Shown piece by piece: positions 35,249 to 45,142 of a DNA stretch of 64,000 nucleotides. Both the position numbers and the translations under genes were made by a program. Under the pieces are notes generated by a model. That model made no database searches. It was not told where the DNA came from and was given only the letters and a program-made list of their open reading frames with translations. The stretch covers positions 1 to 64,000 of the forward strand of contig NZ_CP097332.1 of NCBI RefSeq assembly GCF_023516435.1, given 5' to 3'. Positions within the stretch are counted from its first letter, which is position 1. Each line of letters starts with the position of its first letter. Source of the stretch: Jatrophihabitans telluris. GTDB taxonomy: Bacteria > Actinomycetota > Actinomycetes > Mycobacteriales > Jatrophihabitantaceae.

Positions 35249-36433
35249 ATGAAAGCACTCACCTGGCAGGCCAACGAGAAGGTCGACGTCATCGACGTCC
35301 CCGATCCGAGGATCCAGGAGCCGACGGACTCCATCGTCCGCGTGACCTCCACGGCGATCTGCGGCTCGGACCTGCACCTGTACGGCGTCCTCGGCCCCTA
35401 CCTCAAGCCCGGCGACGTGCTCGGGCACGAGGCGATGGGCGTTGTCGAGGAGGTCGGCAGCGAGACCGGCAACCTTCGCGTGGGCGACCGCGTCGTGGTG
35501 CCGTTCAACATCTCCTGCGGCCATTGCTGGATGTGCCGGCGCGGCCTCTTCGCCCAGTGCGAGACGACCCAGGTCCGCAGCCAGGGCAAGGGCGCCAGCC
35601 TGTTCGGCTACACCTCTCTCTACGGCTCGGTGCCCGGCGGCCAGGCCGAATACCTGCGCGTACCGCAGGCTCAGTTCGGCCCGATCAAGATCCCAGACGG
35701 CCCGCCGGACGAGCAGTACCTGTTCCTGTCCGACATCCTGCCCACCGCGTGGCAGGCCGTTCAGTACGCCGACGTCCCGCCCGGCGGCACGGTGGCGGTC
35801 CTCGGACTCGGCCCGGTGGGACAGTTCGCGGCCCGGATCGCCCTGCATCAGGGCGCCGAACGCGTCATCGGCGTCGATATGGTGCCCGAACGGCTGGCCC
35901 TGGCCGCTCGCTTCGGGATCGAGACGCTGGACTTCAGCCAGGTCGACAACGTCGCCGACGCGCTGATCGAGCTGGTGGACGGCCGAGGGCCGGACGCCGT
36001 CATCGACGCGGTGGGCATGGAGGCGCACGGGAACCGTCCGGTCGCGCTCGCGCAGAAGCTCACCGGTTTGCTTCCGGACGCCGTCGCGCAGAAGGTCACG
36101 GACAAGTTCGCCCTCGATCGCCTGGAGGCACTGCACGCGGCGATCAAGGGAGTACGTCGGGGCGGCACGGTCTCGGTCAGCGGCGTCTACGGTGGCGAGA
36201 TCGACCCGATGCCGATGATGGAGATGTTCGACCGCGGTATCCAACTGCGGATGGGGCAGGCCCACGTCAAGCGCTGGATCGAGGACCTCCTTCCCCTGGT
36301 CGCCGACGACAGCGATCCGCTGGGCACCCGACAGCTGACGACCCACCGTCTTCCCCTGGCCGATGCCCCCGCCGCGTACGAGATGTTCCGCGACAAGACC
36401 GACGGTTGCATCAAGGTGATCCTGCAGCCGTGA
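35249..36433 (+). CDS. Zinc-dependent alcohol dehydrogenase
   Basis: Medium-chain NAD(P)-dependent dehydrogenase, substrate unknown. The product is 394 aa from the ATG at 35249, behind GAGGAG. Catalytic zinc ligands: Cys in AICGSDLH and His/Glu in GHEAMG. The structural-zinc cysteines lie in CGHCWMCRRGLFAQC. The dinucleotide-binding motif is GLGPVGQ. The length and the long FGYTSLYGSVPGGQAEYLRVP segment resemble the glutathione-independent formaldehyde dehydrogenase-like/threonine dehydrogenase-like subgroup, though I would not name a substrate. The stop overlaps the start of the SDR gene as GTGA. Confidence 0.88.
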   Translation: MKALTWQANEKVDVIDVPDPRIQEPTDSIVRVTSTAICGSDLHLYGVLGPYLKPGDVLGHEAMGVVEEVGSETGNLRVGDRVVVPFNISCGHCWMCRRGLFAQCETTQVRSQGKGASLFGYTSLYGSVPGGQAEYLRVPQAQFGPIKIPDGPPDEQYLFLSDILPTAWQAVQYADVPPGGTVAVLGLGPVGQFAARIALHQGAERVIGVDMVPERLALAARFGIETLDFSQVDNVADALIELVDGRGPDAVIDAVGMEAHGNRPVALAQKLTGLLPDAVAQKVTDKFALDRLEALHAAIKGVRRGGTVSVSGVYGGEIDPMPMMEMFDRGIQLRMGQAHVKRWIEDLLPLVADDSDPLGTRQLTTHRLPLADAPAAYEMFRDKTDGCIKVILQP

Positions 36434-37347
36434 CCGATCTCCAGGACACCTCGAACGCCCAGGTCGTGCTCATCGTCGGCGCCTCCAGCGGAATCGGATT
36501 GGCCACGGCCCGCGCCTTCGCCGGCCGCGGCGCCCACCTCGTCCTGGTCTCGCGCAGCCGGCCGACGCTCGAAGCGGCCGCCGCCCAGTGCCGGGCCGCC
36601 GGCGCGGGATCGGTACGGGTGGCTCCGGCCGATGCCCGCGACGCCACTGCGATCGCCGGGATCGTCAGCGACCTGGTCGATGACCACGGGCGCATCGACG
36701 TGGTGGTGCACACCGCGACCGTCATGGCCTACGGACAGCTGGAGGAGCTTCCCCAGGACGTGTTCACCGCCGTGGTGGACACAGCGGTCACCGGAACCCT
36801 GGTCGTGGGCCAGGCGTCGATCGGCCTGTTCCGCAAGCAGAAACGGGGCACGCTGATCGTGGTCAACTCCCTCGTCGGAGCGATCGTCGCGCCGTCGATG
36901 GGTGCCTACGCGACCGCCAAGTGGGCGCAGGCCGCGATGCTGCGCACCTGGCAGCTCGAGACCCGCGACGCGCCACGGATCCGGGTGTGTTCGGTCGTGC
37001 CAGGTGGGGTCGACACCCCGATCTACTACCAGGCCGCCAATTACACCGGGACGGCCGCACGGCCCCCGATCCCGGTCGATCCGCCGGAGAAGGTCGCCGC
37101 CGCGATCCTCCGGTGTGCCGATCATCCCCGTGACCGGATCTCGGTCGGGCTGGCGAACCCGATCACGATCCTCGGATTCCGGCTGCTGCCCAAGGTCTAT
37201 TCGGCCTTGGTGGGCCCGCTGTTCCGGGTCGGTGCGCTGACGAAGACCACGCTCGCTCCGACCGCGGGCAACGTGCACGAACCGCTGCCCGACAGTGAAG
37301 GCGAACACGGGCGGTGGCCACGGCGCTGGGACATCTCCCGCCACTGA
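36430..37347 (+). CDS. Short-chain dehydrogenase/reductase
   Basis: NAD(P)-dependent oxidoreductase of the SDR family, substrate unknown. The product is 305 aa from the GTG at 36430, overlapping the dehydrogenase stop. Cofactor motif GASSGIG is near residue 17; the catalytic Tyr and Lys are in AYATAKWA, and the catalytic Ser is in VVNSLVG. The longer C-terminus (about 60 residues beyond the core, with hydrophobic ITILGFRLLPKVYSALVGPLF) may lie at a membrane. Coupled translation with the alcohol dehydrogenase suggests the two act on related substrates. Confidence 0.88.
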   Translation: MTDLQDTSNAQVVLIVGASSGIGLATARAFAGRGAHLVLVSRSRPTLEAAAAQCRAAGAGSVRVAPADARDATAIAGIVSDLVDDHGRIDVVVHTATVMAYGQLEELPQDVFTAVVDTAVTGTLVVGQASIGLFRKQKRGTLIVVNSLVGAIVAPSMGAYATAKWAQAAMLRTWQLETRDAPRIRVCSVVPGGVDTPIYYQAANYTGTAARPPIPVDPPEKVAAAILRCADHPRDRISVGLANPITILGFRLLPKVYSALVGPLFRVGALTKTTLAPTAGNVHEPLPDSEGEHGRWPRRWDISRH

Positions 37348-37468
37348 GACGGGGGCCGGTGCGGCACAGCCCTCGGTCGCGGCCCGAACCGGGAGCATAG
37401 GCTGGTGCCGAGTCCGACAGAGGCTCACGTCCGGCAACAGCCCGGGCGACACGGACGGCGGTAGGACG

Positions 37469-38266
37469 ATGTCATCCCCTGAGCAGAACCCTGCTCGGCA
37501 GCCGGCTTCGGAGATCGCCCGATCCCGCTGGCCCGCTGCCGACCCGTTCTCCGCCCCGCCGAGTTCGGCGGACCTGGCCGAACTGGACGAGGCCGCCGTG
37601 GCCAACCTCGACCGGCTCGCTCGGGCACTGCACGTCCCGAACGCGGAATTGCAACCCACCCTGGACGCGGTGGTCCGCAGCGCGGTCGACACCGTCGAGG
37701 CCGCTGACTACGCCGGGCTGATCCTGCTCGTGCGCGGCGAGTTGGAGCCACAGGCGACACTGGGCGAACCGCCGCACACCCTGGACATGCTCCAGCGCGA
37801 ACTCGGCACCGGTCCCTGCCTGGACGCCGCCCGGCAACAGGCGGAAATCGTCATCACCGATATGCAGACCGAGGACCGGTGGCCCGACGTCGTCCCGACC
37901 GCGGAGAAGCTCGGGATCGGCAGCATGGTGTGCGTTCCGTTGTGGGTCGAACAGCACCGGGTCGGGACCTTGAGCTTGTATTCCCGCCAGATTGACGCCT
38001 ACGCCGCCCGCGATATCAGGCTGGTGCGGTTGTTCGCGACGCTGGCGGCGCTCGCGCTGGCCGATGCCACCCGTACCACCCAGCTCAAGCAGGCTCTGGT
38101 CAATCGCGATGTGATCGGCCAGGCGAAGGGCATTCTCATGGAACGGCACCGGATCACCAGCACCATGGCCTTCGACCTGTTGATCGGCGCGTCCCAGACG
38201 ACGAACGAGAAATTGGCCGACGTGGCAAGGGTTTTCGTGACCACGGGTGCGTTGCCCGGAAGCTGA
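37469..38266 (+). CDS. GAF-ANTAR regulatory protein (first of three)
   Basis: Likely signal-dependent RNA-binding antiterminator. The product is 265 aa from the ATG at 37469. A GAF domain spans about 45-200 (GTGPCLDAARQQAEIVITDM; VCVPLWVEQHRVGTLSLYS) and the C-terminal ANTAR domain about 205-260 (NRDVIGQAKGILMERHRIT, then AFDLLIGASQTTNEKLADVA). ANTAR domains usually bind paired hexaloop RNA hairpins. No histidine kinase or receiver domain is present, so a small molecule or partner must act through GAF. Similar proteins are encoded at 47.9 and 51.4 kb. Confidence 0.88.
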   Translation: MSSPEQNPARQPASEIARSRWPAADPFSAPPSSADLAELDEAAVANLDRLARALHVPNAELQPTLDAVVRSAVDTVEAADYAGLILLVRGELEPQATLGEPPHTLDMLQRELGTGPCLDAARQQAEIVITDMQTEDRWPDVVPTAEKLGIGSMVCVPLWVEQHRVGTLSLYSRQIDAYAARDIRLVRLFATLAALALADATRTTQLKQALVNRDVIGQAKGILMERHRITSTMAFDLLIGASQTTNEKLADVARVFVTTGALPGS

Positions 38267-38370
38267 GACACCCCCGCGCGCCGGTCGGATCGGGTGACAG
38301 CCCACCACCGATGGACTAGCGTCGAGCACGGGTGAAGACAATCGCCTCGGTTCTATCGTCCGGAGCAGCC

Positions 38371-40482
38371 ATGCCTCCCCGCCGCAAACCCGATCAGTCC
38401 GCGCCTGCCGCGACCAGCCCCACGGGCAAAGCCGAAACCGCCCTCAGCACCGGCGAGCCGCGAGCCCAAGCGGGTGAGTACCTGACCACCGCGCAGGGCG
38501 TTCGCCTTCCCGACACCGATCACTCGCTCAAGGCCGGCAGCCGGGGCCCGACCCTGCTGGAGGATTTCCACCTCCGCGAGAAGATCACCCACTTCGACCA
38601 CGAGCGCATCCCCGAGCGGGTCGTCCACGCCCGTGGGGCGGCCGCGCACGGAATCTTCGTGTCCTACGGCACCGCCGCGTCGGTGACCAAGGCCGGGTTC
38701 CTCGCGAACAAAGGGCGAACGACCGACGTCTTCGTCCGCTTCTCCACCGTCCTGGGCTCGCGCGGGTCAGCCGACACCGTCCGCGACACCCGCGGCTTCG
38801 CGGTGAAGTTCTACACCGACGAAGGAACGTTCGACCTGGTCGGCAACAACATGCCGGTGTTCTTCATCCAGGACGGCATCAAGTTCCCCGACATCATCCA
38901 CGCGGCGAAGCCCCAGCCCGACCGGGAGATTCCCCAGGCCCAGTCGGCGCACGACACCTTCTGGGACTTCGTCTCACTGCACACCGAGGCCACTCACCAC
39001 GTCATGTGGAACATGAGCGACCGCGGGATCCCTCGCTCGCTCCGGACGATGGAGGGCTTCGGCGTCCACACCTTCCGGTTGGTCAACGCTGACGGCGCCA
39101 CCAGTCTGGTCAAGTTCCACTGGAAGCCGCTCGCCGGTGTGCACTCGCTGGTGTGGGAGGAAGCCCAGATCGCAGCGGGCTGCGATCCCGACTTCCACCG
39201 CCGCGACATGGCCGACGGCATCGAGGCCGGTGCCTATCTGGAGTACGAACTCGGCCTGCAGATCATGCCGGACGACGGCACCGACAGCTACGCCGGAATC
39301 GACCTGCTCGATCCGACGAAGCTAGTCCCCGAGGAACTCGTACCGGTGCAACTCGTCGGCAAACTCACCCTGAACCGCAATCCGACCAACTACTTCGCCG
39401 AGACCGAGCAGGTCGCCTTCCATACCGGTCACCTCGTGCCGGGCATCGAGGTCACCAACGATCCGCTTATGCAGGCACGGCTGTTCTCCTACCTGGACAC
39501 CCAGCTCACCCGGCTGGGCGGCCCGAACTTCGCACAGCTGCCGATCAATCGGCCACACGCGCCGGTCAACGACATGCTGCGCGACGGCATGCACCAGACG
39601 GCGATACACACCGGGATCGCGCCCTACCGGCCGAACAGCATCGACGGCGGAGCGCCCGAGGTCGCGAGCGAGGCTGAGGGCGGCTACGTCCAGGTCGCTC
39701 GACTCGTCGAGGGCTCCGTGGTGCGACAGAGCCCGGCCTCGTTCGAGGACCACTTCTCCCAGGCGACGTTGTTCTTCCAGAGCCTCAGTCCCCTCGAGCA
39801 GAGCCACCTCGTCGAGGCGTTCACCTTCGAACTGGGCAAGGTCTACGAGCAGGCGATCAAGGAGCGGGAGTTGGCGGTGCTGGCCAACGTCGATGCCGAC
39901 CTCTGCGCGCAGGTAGCCGCGGGTCTCGGGCTGCCGGCCCCCAAGGGAAACCCGGCCGTCGACGTCGTCGCCTCCCCCGCCCTGAGCCAGATCGTGACGA
40001 CTCCGGGACCCATCGCCGGTCGCAAGATCGGCGTGATCGCCGACGACGGTTCCGACCTGGCCGGGATCAACAAGCTCAGCAAGGCAGCGGCACGCCTGGG
40101 CGCGACGGTGCTCGTCATCGCCCCGCACGGCGGCATGCTGAAGAAGGGACGTACTCAGGTCGTCGTCGAACGGACACTGCTGACGACCCGCTCGATCGAA
40201 TTCGACACGGTGCTGGTGGCCGATGGGACGACCCCGACGGGCGATCTCAAGCTGGTGGTGCTGCTGCAGGAGGCTTACCGCCACTGCAAGGCTCTGGCGG
40301 CATGGGGTGACGGCGGGAATGTCCTTGTCTCGGCGGGGATTCCGTTGGACGGTCCCGGCGTGAGCGTGGGATCGGCCGTCGACTCGGCGTTCGTCAAGCA
40401 ACTCGCGGCCGCACTCGGGTTGCACCGGGTCTGGGCCCGCGCCGACGTGGTCATGGCCTCTGCGGTTCCGCCCGCGGTCTGA
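38371..40482 (+). CDS. katE: Large-subunit monofunctional catalase (KatE type)
   Basis: Decomposes hydrogen peroxide to water and oxygen using heme. The product is 703 aa from the ATG at 38371, behind GGAGCAGCC. Catalytic histidine in [14 protein letters not shown], Asn in [10 protein letters not shown], and the proximal heme tyrosine region as [14 protein letters not shown]. The C-terminal 150 residues ([29 protein letters not shown]) form the DJ-1/PfpI-like domain found only in large-subunit clade-2 catalases. A convergent ankyrin-repeat gene follows. Confidence 0.93.
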   Translation: MPPRRKPDQSAPAATSPTGKAETALSTGEPRAQAGEYLTTAQGVRLPDTDHSLKAGSRGPTLLEDFHLREKITHFDHERIPERVVHARGAAAHGIFVSYGTAASVTKAGFLANKGRTTDVFVRFSTVLGSRGSADTVRDTRGFAVKFYTDEGTFDLVGNNMPVFFIQDGIKFPDIIHAAKPQPDREIPQAQSAHDTFWDFVSLHTEATHHVMWNMSDRGIPRSLRTMEGFGVHTFRLVNADGATSLVKFHWKPLAGVHSLVWEEAQIAAGCDPDFHRRDMADGIEAGAYLEYELGLQIMPDDGTDSYAGIDLLDPTKLVPEELVPVQLVGKLTLNRNPTNYFAETEQVAFHTGHLVPGIEVTNDPLMQARLFSYLDTQLTRLGGPNFAQLPINRPHAPVNDMLRDGMHQTAIHTGIAPYRPNSIDGGAPEVASEAEGGYVQVARLVEGSVVRQSPASFEDHFSQATLFFQSLSPLEQSHLVEAFTFELGKVYEQAIKERELAVLANVDADLCAQVAAGLGLPAPKGNPAVDVVASPALSQIVTTPGPIAGRKIGVIADDGSDLAGINKLSKAAARLGATVLVIAPHGGMLKKGRTQVVVERTLLTTRSIEFDTVLVADGTTPTGDLKLVVLLQEAYRHCKALAAWGDGGNVLVSAGIPLDGPGVSVGSAVDSAFVKQLAAALGLHRVWARADVVMASAVPPAV

Positions 40483-40485
40483 CCC

Positions 40486-40514
40486 CCACGCTGCCCGGCT
40501 GGTCCTCAGCGTGG
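40486..40514. terminator. Bidirectional hairpin between catalase and ankyrin genes
   Basis: CCACGCTG (40486-40493) and CAGCGTGG (40507-40514) form a perfect 8-bp stem just after the catalase stop and before the end of the convergent ankyrin gene. No T-run follows, as is common in high-GC actinobacteria. Confidence 0.6.
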
Positions 40515-40540
40515 AGGGCCGGCCGGGCTCACCTGTGCCC

Positions 40541-40996
40541 TCACTCCGGCGTGTCCTGTCTCAGCGCTTGCGCGTGCAGGTCGAGCACCGCGCTCATGTC
40601 CGTGAGCTCGAAGAACGTGGCCACCTCGCGGGCCGAACGTGTCCCGGTGTCGGCTTGGGCGCCGGCCGCGAGCAACATCTCGACCAGAACGACGTTCCGC
40701 CGGAACACCGCAGCGGCCAGCGCGCTCTGGCCGTTGTCGTTCACCCGCTCGACGTCCGCGCCTCGGTCGAGCAGGAGCGCGACCGTGCCCGCGTGCAGGT
40801 GATAGGCCGACAGGATCAGCAAGCTGTCCCCGTGGCTGTTCGTGAGATCGGCGGGAACACCGGCGTCGAGCAGGGCGGACAACCGGGCGACGTCTCCGCG
40901 GCGGGCGACGTCGAATGCTTCGCGGAGCACGGTGAGAACGTCGTCGGAGTCATCGCTGCCCTCAGCTCGGCGGTCGTGCTGCTCCTCGTAACCCAT
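40541..40996 (-). CDS. Ankyrin-repeat protein, AnkB-like
   Basis: Small cytoplasmic ankyrin protein, 151 aa from the ATG at 40996. About four repeats are visible, e.g. EAFDVARRGDVARLSALLDAG, NSHGDSLLILSAYHLHAGTVALLLDRGAD and NDNGQSALAAAVFRRNVVLVEMLLAAGA. It is convergent with the catalase gene. In Pseudomonas aeruginosa an ankyrin protein (AnkB) next to a catalase gene supports catalase activity, so a similar helper role is possible but inferred from position only. Confidence 0.85.
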   Translation of the reverse strand: MGYEEQHDRRAEGSDDSDDVLTVLREAFDVARRGDVARLSALLDAGVPADLTNSHGDSLLILSAYHLHAGTVALLLDRGADVERVNDNGQSALAAAVFRRNVVLVEMLLAAGAQADTGTRSAREVATFFELTDMSAVLDLHAQALRQDTPE

Positions 40997-41084
40997 ACCG
41001 TCACTGTAGGCAACGCATACGCGCTAGGGTTGGCCCTTGTCGCCCAGCAGCGCGCGGCCCATCAACCGAATGAGGCTGCCAGCC

Positions 41085-41585
41085 ATGTCCACCGATGCGA
41101 TCGTCCTGCTCAAGGCAGACCACAAAGAGATCAAGAGCTTGTTCAAGCAGTTCCAGCAGGCGGGCGAGGACGCCACCGTCACCAAGGGACGCCTGGTCGA
41201 GAAGATGATCGAACTGCTGACCGTGCACACCTATATCGAGAACGAGATCATGTACCCGGAGGTCCGCCGGTTGTTGCCCGATCTCGAAGACGACGTCCTC
41301 GAGTCGTACGAGGAGCACCACGTGGCCGACGTGCTCGTCATGGAGCTGGCCGCCCTCAAGCCCGACGCCGAACGCTTCGACGCCAAGACCACGGTCCTGA
41401 TCGAGAACGTCACGCACCACATCGAGGAAGAGGAAGAAGACTGGTTCCCGAAGGTGCGGGCCGGGCTGGGACGTAAGCAACTGGCCGAGATGGGCGAGCG
41501 ATTGCTGGCCGCGAAGAAGAAGGCTCCCCGGAGCCCCGCGCAGCCCAGTGCCCTCAAGAAGACCATCGACGCCGTCGTCAAGTAG
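41085..41585 (+). CDS. Hemerythrin-like protein
   Basis: Four-helix di-iron protein of the HHE family, 166 aa from the ATG at 41085. The iron-ligand pattern is visible in order: KADHKEIKSLF, HTYIENEIMYPEV, EEHHVADVLVMEL and HHIEEEEEDWFP. The C-terminal 35 residues are Lys/Ala/Pro-rich and probably flexible. Actinobacterial members are linked to oxygen or nitric oxide handling; nearness to a catalase fits a stress role but is only context. Confidence 0.9.
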   Translation: MSTDAIVLLKADHKEIKSLFKQFQQAGEDATVTKGRLVEKMIELLTVHTYIENEIMYPEVRRLLPDLEDDVLESYEEHHVADVLVMELAALKPDAERFDAKTTVLIENVTHHIEEEEEDWFPKVRAGLGRKQLAEMGERLLAAKKKAPRSPAQPSALKKTIDAVVK

Positions 41586-41610
41586 CCGAGGCTCAGCCGC
41601 CGACTTCCGG

Positions 41611-44211
41611 TCAGATCAGAACAGCCCGGTTCCGCTCGTCGAGGCCGAGCTGGGCGGTCATGCGCTCGGGCGCGACGGGTCGGCCGAAGTGGTAGCCCTG
41701 AACCGACCGGCACCCCCTCAGATCCAGCGCGGCGGCCTGCTCGGCGGTCTCGACTCCCTCGGCGACGACACTCAACTCAAGGGCCTCGGCCAGGTTGAGC
41801 ACGACATCGAGCAGCGCGGCGGCCCGAGGCGTCGTGGTCAGCGGGCCGATGAAGCTGCGGTCGATCTTGATGATGTCCACGGGCAGCTGGCGCAGATAGC
41901 TCAGGGACGAGTAGCCGGTTCCGAAATCATCGAGGGCTACCCGCACGCCCGCGACGCGCAGCTTCTCCAGAATCTGCCGGGTGCGATCGATGTCGGTGAG
42001 CAGGGCGCTCTCCGTGATTTCCAGGACCAGCCGTTCGGGCGGCAGCCCGGTCTCGTCCAGGATCTGCAGCACGCGGTCGTGGTAGTCGTCGTGCAGTTCG
42101 GCCGCCGCGACGTTGACCGAGACGTAGCACGCGCGCAGCGATTCCGTCGTTGCCGTCCATTCGATGAGCGCCTGGCAGGCCGAGCGAAGCATCTGGCGAC
42201 CGATCGCGACGATGAGCCCGTTCTCCTGCGCCAGCGGGATGAACTCGTCCGGCTGCACGAGGCCGTGCCCCGGACGGTTCCAGCGGATCAACGCCTCGAA
42301 GCCGAGCACGGACCGGTCGCCCGGATCGACGATGGGCTGAAAGTGCGCCAGGAGCTGGTCGGTTCCGATCGCCTGATGCAGGGCGCTGTCGGTGTCCAGA
42401 CGCCGCCGGAAGCGGCGGTCCATGTCGGAATCGAAGACGGCAGCGCGATTGCCGCCCCCGTCCTTGGCGCGGTACATCGCGATGTCGGCCTGTCGCAGCG
42501 CGGTGTCGGCACTGATTCCGGCGCGCAGCAGGGCGATTCCGATACTCGCGCCGAGATAGACCGCCGTCGAGTTCACCGAGAACGGTTCGTGCAATCCGTC
42601 CACCAGCCGGCCCGCGACCGCGGCTGCGGACTCCGCACCGCTGACGTCCGGACTGCACAGCACGACGAACTCGTCCCCACCCATCCGCGCCAGCTGATCC
42701 CCCGGCCGAAGCAGCGACGTCAACCGAGCGGCGACGGCCTTGAGCACCTGGTCCCCGACGGCGTGGCCGAGCGAGTCGTTGACGTTCTTGAAGCGGTCCA
42801 GGTCGAGAAACAGCAGCGCACCGGTGACGTCGCCGGCGCGGGAGTCCATCCGGGTACGCAGCGTCTCGAGCACGCTGCGGCGGTTGGCCAGGCCCGTCAG
42901 CGGATCGGTCAGCGCCCGCAGCGTGAGCTGAACGGTTCGCTCCCGCTGTGCGACGTGGGCCAGGTCGGTGGCGATCTGAGCCACGGCCGCCCGCAGCTCC
43001 GTGTCCGCTATCAGCTCCGGGGGGCCCTCGAGCGCGATCAGTGCGCAGGTGGCCAGATCGACGCGCACCGGCGCGAGCAGCTGCACCCCTGTCGCCGTCT
43101 CCAGCGCCGCGATCCCGTCGGCATCGACGGCCTCGACGGCGGGCACCGGGGCCACGGCGAGATCGCCGGGGCGCAGCGGATGGAGGACGAGCCGGCCGGT
43201 GGTGTGCAGGAGCTGTGCCGCCAGGGCGCGGTCCTCGGCCAACCAGGCCCGCACGATGCCCTCGCCGCAGAACTGGGCGAGTTCTTCCACGACCTGCGGG
43301 AAGGCCTGGCCCAGCGTCGTCGAGTTGTTCGCCAGGGCGGCGGAGCGCTTCATCAGCGCCTGGATCGCGCTCGACCGGCGCGGGGCGCTGACGTCGCGCA
43401 TGACGGCCGTGTAGAACTGTTTGCCGTCGCGCTCCCAGCTCGACAACGACAGCTCGACGGGAAACTCCCGACCATCGTGGCGCAACGCTCGGACGTCAAC
43501 CGTGGCGCCGATCAGGCTCGTCCGGCCGCCGGTGCGTGCCCGCTCCAGACCGGCCAGGTGGGCGTCCACGAAGCCGGGCGGGATGAGCAGGGTCACCGAC
43601 CGGCCCAGCACCACGTCCCGGTGATGGCCGAACATCGCGGCGGCGCCGTCGTTGAACGAGACCACCGTGCCGGCGGCATCGATGCTGACGATGGCGTCGA
43701 TGGCCGAACGGGCCTCGTTGAGCAGGTGCTGAGCGGCACGGCTCTCGATGAGCCGCTTGGCCTGGCCGGCGAGCGTGGTCAGAATCCACAACTGTTCGTC
43801 GGTGATCGATCCGGGCACGGTGTCGGCCACGCAGACCGTGCCGAGAATGTGCCCGTTGCCGGTGACGATCGGGGCTCCGGCGTAGAAGCGGATGTTCGGG
43901 CCACCCGCGACGAAGGCGTGGTCGCGAAATCGTGGGTCCTCGGCCGCATCGGCCACCACGAGCGGACCGCGCGCCACCTGCGTGACGTAGGAGCACAAGG
44001 ACGAGACCCGCGGGGCCTCGGACGCGGCCAGTCCCGTGATCGCCTTGAACCACAGCCGGTCGGTGTCGACCAGGCTGATCGCCCCGATCGGCTTGGCGCA
44101 GATGACCGCGGCCAGTTTGGCCAGGTCGTCGAAAACGTCCTCGCGATCGGTCTCCAGAATGCTCAACCGGTGCAGGGCATCAAGGCGTTCGGCTTCGGCC
44201 GGTGATGCCAT
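41611..44211 (-). CDS. GAF-PAS-GAF-GGDEF-EAL protein
   Basis: Soluble multi-sensor cyclic di-GMP enzyme. The product is 866 aa from the ATG at 44211, with AGGGAGA upstream; a TTG 24 bases earlier is in frame. First GAF about 10-150 (FDDLAKLAAVICAKPIGAISLVD), PAS about 165-285 (LNEARSAIDAIVSIDAAGTVVSFNDGA), second GAF-like region about 290-430, GGDEF with MGGDEF and an RPGD inhibitory site, then EAL with FQPIVDP, EALIRW, DDFGTGYSSL, KIDRSF and EGVET intact. No membrane helix. It is the fourth GGDEF protein in the window. Confidence 0.9.
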   Translation of the reverse strand: MASPAEAERLDALHRLSILETDREDVFDDLAKLAAVICAKPIGAISLVDTDRLWFKAITGLAASEAPRVSSLCSYVTQVARGPLVVADAAEDPRFRDHAFVAGGPNIRFYAGAPIVTGNGHILGTVCVADTVPGSITDEQLWILTTLAGQAKRLIESRAAQHLLNEARSAIDAIVSIDAAGTVVSFNDGAAAMFGHHRDVVLGRSVTLLIPPGFVDAHLAGLERARTGGRTSLIGATVDVRALRHDGREFPVELSLSSWERDGKQFYTAVMRDVSAPRRSSAIQALMKRSAALANNSTTLGQAFPQVVEELAQFCGEGIVRAWLAEDRALAAQLLHTTGRLVLHPLRPGDLAVAPVPAVEAVDADGIAALETATGVQLLAPVRVDLATCALIALEGPPELIADTELRAAVAQIATDLAHVAQRERTVQLTLRALTDPLTGLANRRSVLETLRTRMDSRAGDVTGALLFLDLDRFKNVNDSLGHAVGDQVLKAVAARLTSLLRPGDQLARMGGDEFVVLCSPDVSGAESAAAVAGRLVDGLHEPFSVNSTAVYLGASIGIALLRAGISADTALRQADIAMYRAKDGGGNRAAVFDSDMDRRFRRRLDTDSALHQAIGTDQLLAHFQPIVDPGDRSVLGFEALIRWNRPGHGLVQPDEFIPLAQENGLIVAIGRQMLRSACQALIEWTATTESLRACYVSVNVAAAELHDDYHDRVLQILDETGLPPERLVLEITESALLTDIDRTRQILEKLRVAGVRVALDDFGTGYSSLSYLRQLPVDIIKIDRSFIGPLTTTPRAAALLDVVLNLAEALELSVVAEGVETAEQAAALDLRGCRSVQGYHFGRPVAPERMTAQLGLDERNRAVLI

Positions 44212-44295
44212 GGCGAGCGTCTCCCTGGAAGCCAATGGGTTCTAGATACTGCCCTGACAGTAGCTAGAAGCAGCGTAGCCCGCGCGGCCGGTCGG

Positions 44296-44982
44296 TCAGC
44301 CGCCGCCGGAGCTGCTCGCCAGACCCGCGACGAGGTTGATGCTCGTGGCCAGGATCACGGCACCGAAGAGGTAGGACAACAGCGCCTGGCGCAACGCCGT
44401 GGCGCGGATGGCCGGAGTCTGCAGGTCCGTGTCCGACACCTGGAAGGTCATTCCGATAGTGAAGGCAACGTAGGCGAAATCGGTGTACCGCGGCGGGGTG
44501 CTCTGGTTGAAGTCGATGCCGCCGTCCCGGCCGGTGTAGTACAGCTTGGCGTAGCGCAGGGTGAAGACGGTGTGCACGACGAGCCAGGACAACACCACGG
44601 TGCCGACCCCGACGCCGGCGAGGACGTCCTGGGCCGATCCCTTGGCCGAGCTCGCCTGCAGCAGGAAGAAGCCGACGGCCGCCAGGCTCACCACGGATGC
44701 GGCCAGCAGCACCACGTCCGCCACCGGCCCGGTGGGATCCTCCCGCGTCGCGTGCTCGGCGGTCTTGTCCGAGCCCATCGGCAGGATCACCAGCCAGGTC
44801 CAGAGCAGCAGCGTGGCAGCGGCGGCGTCCCAGCCGACCGCGGGTGCGTACCGGGCCGCGCCGAGCACGGCGAGCAGCAGCCCGACCGCGAGGCCGACCG
44901 CGAACGCGACGCCGAGACGGACACTCGTAACCCAGCGAACCGGGGTGTTTCCACCGGTGGCCCGGCGATTGGACGATGGCAT
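44296..44982 (-). CDS. DUF1345-family membrane protein
   Basis: Integral membrane protein of unknown function, 228 aa from the ATG at 44982, with GAGG just upstream. Five hydrophobic helices are visible, including VAFAVGLAVGLLLAVLGAA, LLLWTWLVILPMG and VVLLAASVVSLAAVGFFLL. The family hallmark is the segment DGGIDFNQSTPPRYTDFAYVAFTIGMTFQVSDTD. It stands alone, downstream of nothing on its strand within 160 bp. Confidence 0.85.
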   Translation of the reverse strand: MPSSNRRATGGNTPVRWVTSVRLGVAFAVGLAVGLLLAVLGAARYAPAVGWDAAAATLLLWTWLVILPMGSDKTAEHATREDPTGPVADVVLLAASVVSLAAVGFFLLQASSAKGSAQDVLAGVGVGTVVLSWLVVHTVFTLRYAKLYYTGRDGGIDFNQSTPPRYTDFAYVAFTIGMTFQVSDTDLQTPAIRATALRQALLSYLFGAVILATSINLVAGLASSSGGG

Positions 44983-45142
44983 GGCCTCACTGTCCCAGTC
45001 CGGGGACGGCGGGGTGGCCAACCTGCGGCAGAACGGGCTGGTGTCCACACGTGTCTTACATCTGACCGGGTGGGCAGCTACTCCGAGATCCGGAAGCGAC
45101 GGTGGGCTTGCCCCGCCCGCCGGCCCGCCGAAGGGGGCACGA

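Noticed and set aside
41548-44205. 885-codon open frame on the plus strand
   Set aside because: Antisense to an intact GAF-PAS-GAF-GGDEF-EAL gene; composition is that of a high-GC shadow frame (Arg/Gly/Asp/Gln rich).
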